A stretch of 64,000 nucleotides of DNA from Gambelia wislizenii (Eukaryota > Chordata > Lepidosauria > Squamata > Crotaphytidae): the NCBI GenBank assembly GCA_030847615.1, contig JAUMIR010000003.1, forward strand, positions 72,798,001 through 72,862,000, read 5' to 3'. This document shows, one piece after another, positions 53,408 to 63,475 of this stretch. The notes beneath the pieces were generated by a model that saw nothing but the letters and a program-made list of their open reading frames with translations, did not search any database and had not been told where the DNA came from. The position numbers and the translations under genes are program-made. Position 1 is the stretch's first letter, and each line of letters starts with the position of its first letter.

Positions 53408-53480
53408 GAAAACCAGGAGCTATAGGCTATATTTCAGAGGAAGGAACTTTTAAAGCCACCTAGGCAGCTTGAAGGCGCGT

Positions 53481-53485
<5 letters not shown>
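53408..53485 (+). repeat. 5S SINE body/tail fragment, copy 5
   Basis: 'gagctataggctatatttca', 'aggaaggaac' and 'gcagcttgaaggcgc' match the body and tail of the other copies. The 5S head is missing and the middle is deleted. Confidence 0.65.
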
Positions 53486-53514
<29 letters not shown>

Positions 53515-53680
53515 ACGCACCTGCTTTGATTTCAGCCAAGAAAGAAGAGAGCAGTTTGCAATCTACTGAGGGACACACACACGTGTGCTTGCTTTGATTT
53601 CAGCCAAGAAGGAAGAGAGTGGTTTGCAATCTACTGAGGGACATGCACACACGCGCACACACACATACACACGCACCTAG
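53485..53680 (+). repeat. (CA)n tracts and a 68-bp minisatellite duplication
   Basis: (AC)n at 53485-53510 follows the SINE tail. A 68-bp unit beginning 'tgctttgatttcagccaag' occurs at 53522 and 53590, then more CA/CG-rich tracts. Potentially unstable. Confidence 0.8.
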
Positions 53681-55078
53681 AGGGAAGATCAGGAGGGGGA
53701 AAGAAGCGAGTGGTTCACAGTGAGAAAATCCATTTAAAAAATACATGTCCCTTTAAAAGGAAGATTGATGGCACAGGCGAATGGGGAGCTTCAAGCTTGG
53801 CAGTAAGAGAATCCATTTTAAAACAAAAGCCTCCATGCAGGGGACAGGGAGGGTGACTGACCCCTCCTTCTCATAACTCTGAGCCCACCCCTGGCCATCT
53901 CAATTTCTGGCCATCACCTACTCCCGAGATAATTTGTCATGACCTGTTCACATATAAGATTTTCCACAACCTCCTGTGACTTTTTTAAAAACACAGGACA
54001 AACCGTAAGACAGAAAGTCCCGCAGGTTGAAGGATAAAAGGTGCCCCCCCTTCCAAAAAGCTCGAGACTGTCACGCAGGACGTGTGAACTACCAGAGATC
54101 GACATGAATTCATCTCACTACATTTTCATCATGTAAACGGCACCCAGGATTTTTTTTTATTACCAGGGACAATGATACCACCTGCCATCTTCCTTCTCAA
54201 GCTTTATTGCTCCCTCCAAGTTTAGCTATACTCCTCACAGCAGCAGGAAGAAAGAGCAAAAATATATTATTCTCAGTTACCCTGTTGTGTGGCTTAGTCT
54301 TGGATGGCTGGTTAAGATGCATTTGTTTTGTAGACATAAAAATGGCTGGAAATGATTTGCATACCACTTACATGTTTGGACTCTCTTCATGGACATGACT
54401 ATTGGGATTGTCACAATGAGTACCTGCACTTCAGAATATACCACTAGGAAAACAGGTATCCTCCTATCAGTGTAGAATCCAAGTTTCCATGGGCCTTTGG
54501 ACAAGATTCTCTCATTGGGGCACTGCAGGATGACTTCACCAGTCCCCTCCCACCAGGGAGTGACACTGTAAGGAGCAGAGGCAGGATCCCCTGCAGGTAC
54601 CTGATGAAACTCTTCATCACAGCCTTGCTCACTAGTGGGGAGGGATGGTTACATCATCCTGCAGCATCCCACTCACCAGGAGAACAGACCTCCATCACTC
54701 TGGACAGCTGGCTGGATTTTAAGGTGGGTTTCAGGGTCATTTATGGTCGTGGCATGATGACAAATACAAGTACGAAGCAGTTACAATGTCCTAAGTCTAA
54801 TTTATGACATCCTAAGTCTAACTTACAACATCATAACTGGCTACCAGGATGCCAGCCTTAGTCTTTTTTATTTGAATGGCATTCTTTGTGAGACTGAGGT
54901 TGATGCTTAACATATAATGCTTAATGACATTGCCAGGGGTTTTGCCTTGTAACATCACCTTTGTGACACCACCAAGACACACGCCCTGTGACATCACAAG
55001 TGGTCATCCCTAGGTGTCAGGTTTTGACCCTGACCCACTCTAAAATCTCAGGACCTGGGATAGTCCCAACCTAGCAAA
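53681..55078. other. Unassigned
   Basis: No gene or transposon assigned over about 1.4 kb. Confidence 0.3.
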
Positions 55079-55127
55079 TATATATATATGCATGTGTGTG
55101 TGTGTGTGTGTGCATGCATGTACACAG

Positions 55128-55159
<32 letters not shown>
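55079..55159. repeat. Compound palindromic (TA)(TG)/(CA)(TA) microsatellite
   Basis: Order is (TA)n, (TG)n, 'tgcatgcatgtacacaga', (CA)n, (TA)n. The left half is roughly the reverse complement of the right half around 55118. Confidence 0.9.
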
Positions 55160-56640
55160 CTTTTCTCTAGGCCTGAACAAACTTACTTATAAACAGGATC
55201 GCACCTTGCCTGTAACATATAAAGTATTATGCACGTTAACACCTCTTTAAGTTTTTAGGGAGTCCAAATGTTGATACTGGGTATGGAAGAAGATCACAAC
55301 ATCCAAAAGATAGGTTTCCTGATGGAGAAATGTGATGTTTACAAGGTATATAGAATTCTGACATTTTCAAAAGTGCTTCTTTCTCTCCACTCACATACAC
55401 TCTCTCAGCCTTATTCAAGATATTTTTAATTATTCTGTGTCTGAGAGCTACATATCTCTAGACATAAAAGCCACAACAAATATTTTTCATAACACCTAAC
55501 AGGAAACATTCTAGTCTGGAGCCAAAATATCTTTTCAGCTTTGGGGAAAAGAGTAGCAGTGGAGGGGCTGGTACAAAGAGGTTTCTGTTTTTAATTCACA
55601 GTTGTCTGCCAGACCTTGTTGCTCCTTTGCACTATACTGCCTCAGCCCATTAATGGGCAGGTTAACTTGTCATGTTGAAGCTGACTGGGTGGTAACCATA
55701 ACAGTCTGTTCCCAAACATCCACTCAAGGTCTAAATATAGGCATCTTTTATCTTTCCGTTTCTATTTTGCACTGTACCACGTAAGTCACAACAAATGATA
55801 TTAAGCCTGACAACAATTTTTCAATAACATCAGGAACATACAGGTTTCAGCGGGTCACTATGGCCTATAAGACCCTTGAAACTTGCTCTTGCTGGCACTA
55901 ATCTGAACAGCAACCCTCATCATTATACACATACAAGTTTCCCCGAAACAAGCCATTATTCTGAAGCTCTGGAAAAAACTATAAGCTCCTGCAGGTACCA
56001 AGATATTCCACTCACTTAGCCAATCAATTATTCCTTTAAATCTTCCTAGGTAGCGAAAGCCAGAAGGCTCAATGACTGTTTAAAAGCATTACAATGGCGT
56101 GGGCAGGGGAGGGTAAAAGAACAGTTTGGGGTGGGGCAATTTTCAGCAGGACAAAAGATACCAAGGAGAAAGAGTTAAGGTCCCTCTCTTCACGCTGCAA
56201 TCCTGATCCATATCAGTCCGTCACATATGTGCACAAAGAAATACCTCTACCACACACATGGCTGCTTGCTTTTCATAAAGGAAAATGAAGTGAGGAATCC
56301 TAAATATGAGGCCTTGAGGAGGTTTAGTGAACAGACTGTGCTTTCCAATGAAGGTTGACAGAAGGCTGACATTTCTACAAGCTCTGCGTATAGCCCACTA
56401 CAATATGAACAACAGAAGTGAAACTGCCAAGTATCTAAGGAATCCTTTACCCTTCTCCCACTTGAGTGATAGTGTCCTACTAACACTACAGTGTGTATAG
56501 CCCTTCCATTATAATCCGCTTCTCTTGTTCTATGGTTTTATTCACCTGCAGTTTGACATTTCCTAATGCATTTCTTCCCTGTTCTGTCTTTGTTCAACAA
56601 TGTATGTATTCCTCCTCTGTAACAATTTTCCTCCTTTGGA
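55160..56640. other. Unassigned
   Basis: Nothing recognisable over about 1.5 kb. Confidence 0.3.
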
Positions 56641-56641
56641 A

Positions 56642-56918
56642 TTTTTTATTTATTTAGTTATTTATACCCCGCTCTTCAGCCACAAGGCTATCAGAGCGGC
56701 TTACAAATTGTTTTAAGCAATAGCTATTTACACATCTACACTGCATTAAACAGTTTCCAATGTGTGTTAGCTAATTGCCCCCACAAGCTGGGTACTCAGT
56801 TTACCGACCTACGAAAGGATGGAAGGCTGAATGAACCTTGGAGCCTGCTGGAATCGAACTTGCAATGTGGTGGCTCGCAGTACTAGCATTTAACCACTGC
56901 GCCACCAGGGCTCCATTG
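56642..56918 (-). mobile_element. tRNA-type SINE, complete, antisense
   Basis: On the minus strand: 'ggagccctggtggcgcagtg' head with A box, 'gcaagttcgattccagcagg' B box, a body ending 'gctgaagagcggggtataaa' and a (AAAT)n tail. It is the uninterrupted reference for the copy at 16725. A partial repeat of its head follows to about 56932. Confidence 0.85.
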
Positions 56919-56932
56919 TGCCACCAGGGCTT

Positions 56933-57189
56933 ATGGGGTGTGTTTTAACTGGAAGGAGATGGTGTTGGCTGTATCTTTTTTATTTATGTACAAACACTAA
57001 CACCAAGTAGGAATGAGAGTGGGAAAATGTATTTTAAAGATCATAACTTGGAAGTACTAGATTTTGGACTGGGGATACTAGGAGTTGAGATCCCAGAACT
57101 ATTTCCAAGTTGTGCTGTGGACAGCACATTGATGGGGATATTCATTTTTAAGAAACAGGATTCATGTGATTCAGAGTCTATAATAATAA
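56933..57189. other. Unassigned
   Basis: Nothing recognisable. Confidence 0.3.
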
Positions 57190-57737
57190 CAACAACAACA
57201 ACAATAATATTTTTTTTATTTTTAACCTGCCCCTCTGCTCGGCAACTGGGGCGGCGTACAACAGGATTAAAACAGCGGCAAGTTAAAACAATCCTTCCCA
57301 ATCCTAAACCTCCCACCCCTTAAAAATAAATTAAACTAGCAAAGAATTAAAACAAAGATAAAATACAATACAATATACAAAAAAAAATTGGCAATAGCGA
57401 CAGGGGGGCGGGTAAGCAATCAACTCTACCTGAGCCGGGAAGTTATTCCGGGAAGGCCTGCCGGAAGAGGTCTGTCTTTAGCGCTTTCTTGAAGCTATCA
57501 AGAGTAGTGATAAGACGGATCTCGTCCAGCAGGCCATTCCAAAGTCTGGGAGCCGTAGAAGAGAAGGCCCTCTGGGAGGTCTGCGACAGCCTAGTTTTCA
57601 TAGGCTGCAGCAGGTTCCTCCCAGAGGACCGAAGTGCGCGGGGGGGCTCATATGGGATGAGGCGCTCCCAGAGATAAGATGGACCCCAAGCCATGTAGGG
57701 CTTTAAAGGTTAAAACCAACACCTTGTACTGTGCAAG
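57190..57737 (-). pseudogene. L2 LINE 3' end with C-terminal ORF2 fragment
   Basis: On the minus strand from 57730: '..ttttaacctttaaagccct', then the frame MAWGPSYLWERLIPYEPPRA, SSGRNLLQP, RLWNGLLDEIR and DSFKKALKTDLFRQAFPE (57694-57443) and stop, then the 3' UTR to a CAA-rich end near 57190. About four fifths of the residues match the C-terminus of the ORF at 8277-10505. 5'-truncated, no RT. Confidence 0.85.
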
Positions 57738-59130
57738 GAAACTGCAAGACACAAGGTTTTATTGGGCACTATAAGAATGCTAGTATTTGCACAGTCATAT
57801 TTAAAGGGTTTACCAAAAATCCCTCTACCACACCGGCAGAGGGGACAATGACTGGGACATTGGATCTTGAAAATCTAATAATTTGTCCCAATGGGAATTC
57901 ATATAATGGAAGGGATTTTACAGCATAATTATTAGTTTCGATTTTACCAGCCATTAAATTGACCACTCAGTGTCTCCAGAGCAAAGTGCTAAATGGAACA
58001 AGGGACTGGATTTAGTGTAGACTGCATAAGTTACTCCTACTGTTTACCAGAATAAAGAACACAAAAATCAGATATTGGAGACATTTAGGATACCCTCAAT
58101 GAAAATAGACAGTTAACATGTAGGTTTTAAGATACGGGATTTGCCAGTTTCCTGCACCCAGCAGGTGCTGCAATGTTAAAAGCAAGACATTTTGCTTTAA
58201 GAAAAACTCAACTGTTTTTGCACTGTCTGCTACTCTTTCCTGCAGAAACTTTGATGGCATTCATCAAAGCATAACAGAATTATAACATAATTCCTTGCCG
58301 CTGATACCCCTTTATAATAAATAAACTCAGACCTTGTTAGAACATTAAATGTTGCTTGGGGCTGTAATCCTTATCCAACTGAATTTTGTCACTGACTGCA
58401 TTCACAGCTGCATGAATTCTCATTAATATGTAGCAACTTAAAAAAAAAAGCCAGCTGTCTTGGTCAAACAGCACCAATTGTCACATTACATGAATGTCAA
58501 AATGCAATCATACCAAGGGCCCAGTTCAAAGATGCACAATTTTAGTTTTCCATGGAGCATGACATTTCCAAAATGACAATGGAACAAAATAATTATAGCT
58601 AGAAGGTAAAGGTGGGATAACTTTCCACCTATACGTTACACTCTTTAAAAGGTTAAGAGATCAAAACCAATACACAGAAAACCCGGACAGCCAAATAAAT
58701 AGCTAGGCCAATCATTCCGCTTCCACCACCCAAGTATAACAACGCCAAATACAGTCTTGCTGCGAGATGACAGAAAAACAAATTATTTTTAAAAAATCAA
58801 GACACTTGTTTCACAGACTTTTTTTCAAACATGAACTGGAACGTTGCTACAAAATATTTTATGCTATTTAAATAGGATATGAATGAACAATGAACATCAG
58901 CAAAAGAAGAGCAATGCTGAGTCAGACCAAAGGACTATCTAATCTAGTATTCTGTTTCCATAACAGTCAAGGAAATGCCTATGAGAAGCCCGCAAGTAGG
59001 ACATCAGTGTGATAGCAGCCTCCCACTTGTGTTCCTCAATAACTGGTATTCAGAGGCATACCATCTCCAAAACTGGAGGACATTGACATCCACCATAAGT
59101 AGCAGCCACAGACAGCCTTGTGTGTATGTG
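57738..59130. other. Unassigned
   Basis: About 1.4 kb without recognised repeat or exon. Mixed base composition from 58140 to 58560 makes conserved non-coding sequence possible but untested. Confidence 0.3.
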
Positions 59131-59900
59131 TTTTGTTGTTGTTGTTAACTGCCTTTGGGTCGATTTCACCTCATGGTGACCTCATGAATTAGACATCTCC
59201 AAGGCCCCCTGTTTTATCGCCCTGCTCAGGTCTTACAGGTTCAGGCTTGTGGCCTCTCTGATTGAGTCTATCCACCTGGTGTGTGGTCTTCTTTCCTTTC
59301 TTTTTCCCTCCATTTTTCCTAGCATTATTGACTTTTCCAGTGAGTCATGTCTTCTCGTGATGTGATGGAAGTACGACAGCCTCAATTTAGTAATCTTGGC
59401 TTCTAGTGATAGCTCTGGTTTGATCTGTTCTAAGATCCCTTTGTTTGCCTTTTTGGCTATCCATGGTAACCCAACACCAGCACCACACTTCAAATGAGTT
59501 GATTCTCTTTCTATCAGTTTCCTTCACTGTCCAGCTCTCACGTCTGTACATAGTGATGGGAAAGACGATGGCTTGAACAATCCTGACTAGTGCACAATAT
59601 TATCTCGTTGCAGTTTATGATCTTGTCTAGTTCTTTCATAGCTGCCCTACCCAGTCCCAGTATTTTTCTGATTTGATGGCTGCAGTCTCTGCTCTGGTCT
59701 ATGATTGATCCAAGAAATGCGATTTCCTCATTGTCTATTTTGAATTTATGTACATAAATCCTCTGTGGTCATTGTTTTTGTTTTCTTAATGTTCAGTGTT
59801 AAGCCTGCTTTTGTACTTTCCTCTTTGACTTTCCTTAGTCCAAGTCTGTGCTATTTTCAGCTAGTACTGTGATGCTGTCTGCATCTCTTAGATTTGTTAG
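59131..59900 (-). pseudogene. BovB/RTE LINE 3' end
   Basis: The minus strand carries the C-terminal part of an RTE-clade ORF: near 59880-59850 a mutated 'AD..TVLAEN' region just after the RT catalytic pair, then SIIDQSRDCSHQI, AAMKELDKII, and 59493-59233 encodes PWIAKKANKGILEQI, KLRLSYFHHITRRHDSLEKS and MLGKMEGKRKERRPHTRW, the hallmark BovB C-terminus. The end at 59131-59165 reads, in sense, 'cccaaaggcagttaacaaca'. It has several stops and lacks the catalytic core. Presence in a reptile genome fits the known distribution of BovB. Confidence 0.85.
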
Positions 59901-59907
59901 ATTGTAT

Positions 59908-60130
59908 GTGCATGTATGTGCCTTCAAATTACATGTTGATTTATGGCAACCCCATGAATTTCATAGGGTTTTTAAAAGTAAGGAATACTCAGAGGTGGTT
60001 TATGCAGTTCCTTCCTCTGAAATATAACTTACAGCACCTGACATTCATTGGCAGTCTCCCATTCAAGTGCTAACAAGGGCTTACCATGTTTAGCTTCCAA
60101 GATCAAACAGAATCTGGTGCCTTTAGGATA
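59908..60130 (-). mobile_element. 5S-rRNA-derived SINE, copy 6
   Basis: Antisense copy: tail 'atgtgccttcaaattacatg', body 'aaggaatactcagaggtggt' and 'ctgaaatataacttacagca', then a head resembling reverse-complemented 5S ('agtctcccattcaagtgcta', 'tttagcttccaagatcaaac'). Confidence 0.85.
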
Positions 60131-61080
60131 TTTAGGCTACAGATAACCTTATACACTATGAATTTGTCTCACTCTCCTATAAAGCTATCCAAGTTAAGAT
60201 CCATTACAACATAATTTAGCTATGTGCAGTGTGAGCAGGTTCTTATTTTGACAACCAATTGTTAAAGTCATACTCAACATGAAAGCCAATAATCTATGCA
60301 GGGCGCGCTTGCAGAAAGCGCGGGATGAGTCCTTCCTGAATCTTCGTTTGCGAAGAAAAGCCAGAGAGAGAGAGACAAGCAACCATACCATTAAGTAGAC
60401 TTGATATCATGTTCAAAGAAAATCTCCCTGCATAGTGAAGCTTCTTAACTTCTCTTTACTATGCTGGGCTTTATCTATGCTGAATTCTCTGCTCAATTTT
60501 TGTACCACATTTCTTTCAAGAGCTCTAGTGACCCAAGAAGTGTGTCATTTTCTCTTATTTATCACGGCCCCAGCCATCTCCTAGGAAGAGATGCTGTCAG
60601 TTCTTGTTGTGTTCAAGACGGTGACATTGAGAGAAAATGCTGGCTGCTATTTTTGTTTATCACAGTGCAGAAACTCCCAAGGGGAAATAAATAGCAACGT
60701 CCATCTCTTTATAGCAAAAAGTTTTACTCTCCCTAACCAGCTCCAACAACTGTGTAAATATACTTTATAACCTGTGGCTTTAATATCACTCTGTACTGCA
60801 TCTGAAGAAGTGAATTTATATCCACAAACCCTCATGCTAAAATAAAAAAACAGTTTGTCTTAAAGGTGCTGCTACAGTCCTCCCCTTCTCCTTCTTTTTA
60901 TACAGACTCGCTGTATCAGTTTCCAGGAGCATGCCTGCAGCAAACAATACAATGCAGGAGTTGGGAAGAATGGGATTCTTCTCTAGATAATCCTGTTGTT
61001 CTATGTGTGGTCTGGTTGCCTTATTTGAAGAAGGATATAGACAATTAGGAGCAAGTTCAGGGAATGATTTGATTGTGTAT
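60131..61080. other. Unassigned
   Basis: Nothing recognisable apart from a GC-rich hairpin (CGCGCTT...AAAGCGCG) at 60302-60325. Confidence 0.3.
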
Positions 61081-61082
61081 TC

Positions 61083-61146
61083 CTGCATGGCAGGGGGTTA
61101 GACTGGATGGCCCTTGTGGTCTCTTCCAACTCTATGATTCTATGAC
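61083..61146 (+). repeat. CR1 3' terminus
   Basis: 'ctgcatggcagggggttaga', 'ctggatggcccttgtggtct' and 'tctatgattctatga' are the 3' end of CR1 in sense, including its terminal ATTCTATGA-type repeat. Confidence 0.8.
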
Positions 61147-61148
61147 AA

Positions 61149-61217
61149 GAGATATGCAGAACAAAGCATATGAGGAGAAGTTAAAGGAGTTGGGCATGTT
61201 CAGCTTGGTGAAGAGAA
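61149..61217 (+). repeat. CR1 3' UTR fragment, left part of a split copy
   Basis: 'gaggagaagttaaaggagtt' and 'gggcatgttcagcttggtga' are CR1 sense. The continuation (gaggggtgacatgattgc) is found at 63371, beyond the inserted elements. Confidence 0.7.
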
Positions 61218-61391
61218 AGGAACGTTGGTCTTACCTGTGATACATCCTTTTCCAGGGGAGAGATGAAGATATCCTCAAGATCTCTGGGTTAGCTCCACCC
61301 ACTCACTCCTGGTAGGCAGGTAACAAAAAACCTTTGTGTAGGCTCCTTCCGCTGAGGTCATCCAGGGGGAGCGAGCCACCTCTGGCCAGTT
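61218..61391. repeat. Left inverted terminal repeat of the short DIRS
   Basis: 61266-61391 ('agatatcctcaagatctctg' to 'acctctggccagt') is mirrored by 62808-62932. The outer 61218-61260 (gaacgttggtcttacctgtg...) belongs only to this end. Confidence 0.88.
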
Positions 61392-61477
61392 GTTTCCTTC
61401 CTACCACTCCTGGAGGTCGCTTTGTTTCTGAGCTCCTAGTTTAGCCACGTGTTTGGAACAAAGGCTGAGTGGCTGTC

Positions 61478-61564
61478 ATGGAGAATTCTAAGGAAACTAA
61501 GAAGAGGGCAAGGGTATCTAAGAGGGGGGACAAGACCCCTGCATTGCCCCAGATCCCATGTTGA
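61478..61564 (+). pseudogene. DIRS gag start remnant
   Basis: ATG at 61478 opens 28 codons, MENSKETKKRARVSKRGDKT onward, ending TGA at 61562-61564. It is lysine/arginine-rich and sits where DIRS gag begins. Its position just inside the left terminus fixes the sense orientation as plus. Identification rests on position more than on sequence. Confidence 0.4.
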
Positions 61565-61708
61565 AGAAGGGGGACAAGCCCTCCTTGTTGACCACCGATC
61601 CTTCCCTGACTACTACTCCCCCTTTGGAGCTGGAGAGATTCAATACTGCCACCTGGCAAGGCTCCACAGATATCGACTCATCAGGATCTATGAAAGTTTC
61701 TCAAGGGG

Positions 61709-62440
61709 TTGTCTAATTTGGCTCCCCCTGCGGTTCATAGATTCCCCTCATGGGAGCTGCATACAGTTCTGAAGGCTTTGACGGTCCCGCCGTTTGAACC
61801 CCTCAGGCAGGTTTCCCTGAAACATATGTCATGGAAGGTCCTATTCCTCGTGGCCATCACATTGGCCCGTAGGGTATCGGAATTAGGGGCGTTGTGTGTA
61901 TGAAAGGACCTCTGCCTCATCAGGCCAGATTCAGTGGTCCTTCGTATGCACCCAGACTTCAAACCAAAGGTGAACACTGTCTTCCACGTTTCACAGGATA
62001 TTGTTTTTCCATCATTCTGTTCAAACCCTTCGAGAGAGTTGGAGAGGATTTGGCACACTCTTGATGTCTGTAGAGCGATATGGATCTACATGAAGAGGAC
62101 CAGCTCATTCAGACTATCGGATTCTATGTTTGTGTTGGTACACCTGAGATACTTGGACCGCAAAGTCTCTTCCTCTACTTTGAGCAGGTGGATTCATGCT
62201 TGCATTGCCACCTGTTATGAGTCCCTGAACATTCCGGTTCCGGAGGGTGTGCTAGCCCACTCTACCAGAAGTGCAGCAAACTTAGCAGTGTGGGACAGGG
62301 ACGCTTCCCTAGAGGAGATTTGCAGGGCAGCCACATGGAAGTCTTCATCCACATTTCTCCGTCATTATAGACTTGACAAGCTGCAGTCTGCTGAAGCTGC
62401 ATTTGGCAGGAGGGCTCTGCAGCACATTGTCAGGCCCTAA
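61709..62440 (+). pseudogene. DIRS tyrosine recombinase, one stop
   Basis: One frame spans the catalytic domain with a single in-frame TGA at 61901-61903. Before the stop: PSWELHTVLKALTVPPFEPL and LVAITLARRVSELGAL (catalytic Arg, near 61867-61872). After it: SVVLRMHPDFKPKVNTVFHV, LVHLRYLDRKVSSSTLSRWI, VLAHSTRSAANLAVWD (HxxR; His codon 62258-62260, Arg codon 62267-62269) and STFLRHYRLDKLQ (nucleophile Tyr codon 62366-62368). All four catalytic positions that I can check are intact, and the frame is better preserved than in the copy at 48256. Its N-terminal domain is probably missing. Confidence 0.88.
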
Positions 62441-62552
62441 TGGCCGGGTTTTTTCTTTATGCCAGCTCCCACTTTAGTTTTTTGTTTGTTTGTTTGTTTG
62501 TTTCTGTTTTTGTTTTTTGTTTGGTTGTTGTTGTTGTTGTTTTGGTGGGCTT

Positions 62553-62666
62553 TGGTAGATCCCAGAGATCTTGAGGATACTCTGAGGTCTCTCCACTAGG
62601 AAAAGGAACGTTGGTCTTACCTTTGATACCTTACCTTTTCCAGGGGAGAGACGAAGAGTATCCTCC
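62553..62666. repeat. ICR of the short DIRS
   Basis: The first part copies the right terminus ('cccagagatcttgaggatac', 'tctgaggtctctcc') and the second part the left terminus ('gaacgttggtcttacct', 'ttttccaggggagaga'), both in the same direction as the termini themselves. Confidence 0.8.
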
Positions 62667-62807
62667 CCACCCGGGATGCAGGCACACAAACACAAATATA
62701 TTTTTTGTTTATGGACTGTAATCTTTTCCTTTTTTCCTGTTTGCTATTTTTTGTTGGTGTTATAATGTGTTTTTTTCCAGTAGCTCATATGGAGGCTTTT
62801 GTATGAA

Positions 62808-62951
62808 CTGGCCAGAGGTGGGTCGCTCCCCCTGGATGACCTCAAAGGAAGGGGCCTACACAAAGGTTTTTTGTTACCTGCCTACCAGGAGTGAGTGGGT
62901 GGAGCTAACCCAGAGATCTTGAGGATACTCTGAGGTCTCTCCGCTGGGAAA
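62808..62951. repeat. Right inverted terminal repeat of the short DIRS
   Basis: Reverse complement of the left repeat ('aactggccagaggtgggtcg', 'cctggatgacctca', 'gagtgggtggagctaaccca'). Confidence 0.88.
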
Positions 62952-62954
62952 GAA

Positions 62955-63370
62955 TCATAGCATCATAGAAAAGAATCACAGAATCATAGAATTGTAGAGT
63001 TGGAAGAGACCACAATGGCCATCCAGTCCAACCCCCTGCCATGCAGGAAATCATGATCAAAGCATTCCTGACAGATGGCCATCCAGCCTCTATTTAAAGA
63101 CCTCCAAGGAAGGAGACCCTACCATACTCTGAGGGAGTGTGTTCCACTGCTGAACAGCTGTTACTGTCAGAAAGTTCCTTCTAATGTTGAGGTGGAATTT
63201 CTGTTCCTGGAGCTTGCATCCATTGTTCTGTGTTCTAGTATCTGGAGCAGCAGAAAACAAGCTTGTTCCATCCTCAATGTGAGTCCCCTTCAAATACTTA
63301 GACAGGGCTATCGTATTGCCCCTTAACCATCTTTTTTCCAGGCTAAACATACCCAGCTCCCTAAGTCTTT
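62955..63370 (-). repeat. CR1 3' UTR, antisense
   Basis: 'gaatcatagaattgtagagt', 'ccatccagtccaaccccctg' and 'aaaacaagcttgttcc' to 'aaacatacccagctccctaa' are CR1 3' UTR and terminus read backwards, starting with the terminal repeat next to the DIRS end. Confidence 0.85.
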
Positions 63371-63475
63371 GAGGGGTGACATGATTGCACTCTTTAAATA
63401 CCTCAAGGGCTGCCACAGAGATGAGGGGGCAGGCCTCTTCTCATTCTTCTCATTTGCCCCAAAGGGTAGGACCAG
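63371..63475 (+). repeat. CR1 3' UTR fragment, right part of the split copy
   Basis: 'gaggggtgacatgattgcac', 'caagggctgccacagagatg' and 'aggcctcttctcattcttct' continue the sense CR1 that stops at 61217. Confidence 0.75.

Larger units (their letters stand above)
61218..62951 (+). mobile_element. Internally deleted DIRS element
   Basis: Inverted termini at 61218-61391 and 62808-62951 enclose a gag start, a tyrosine recombinase and an ICR. Most of gag and all RT and RNase H are gone, so it could only have moved with help from a full element. At 1.7 kb it is less than a third of the length of the copy at 47683. Confidence 0.85.
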
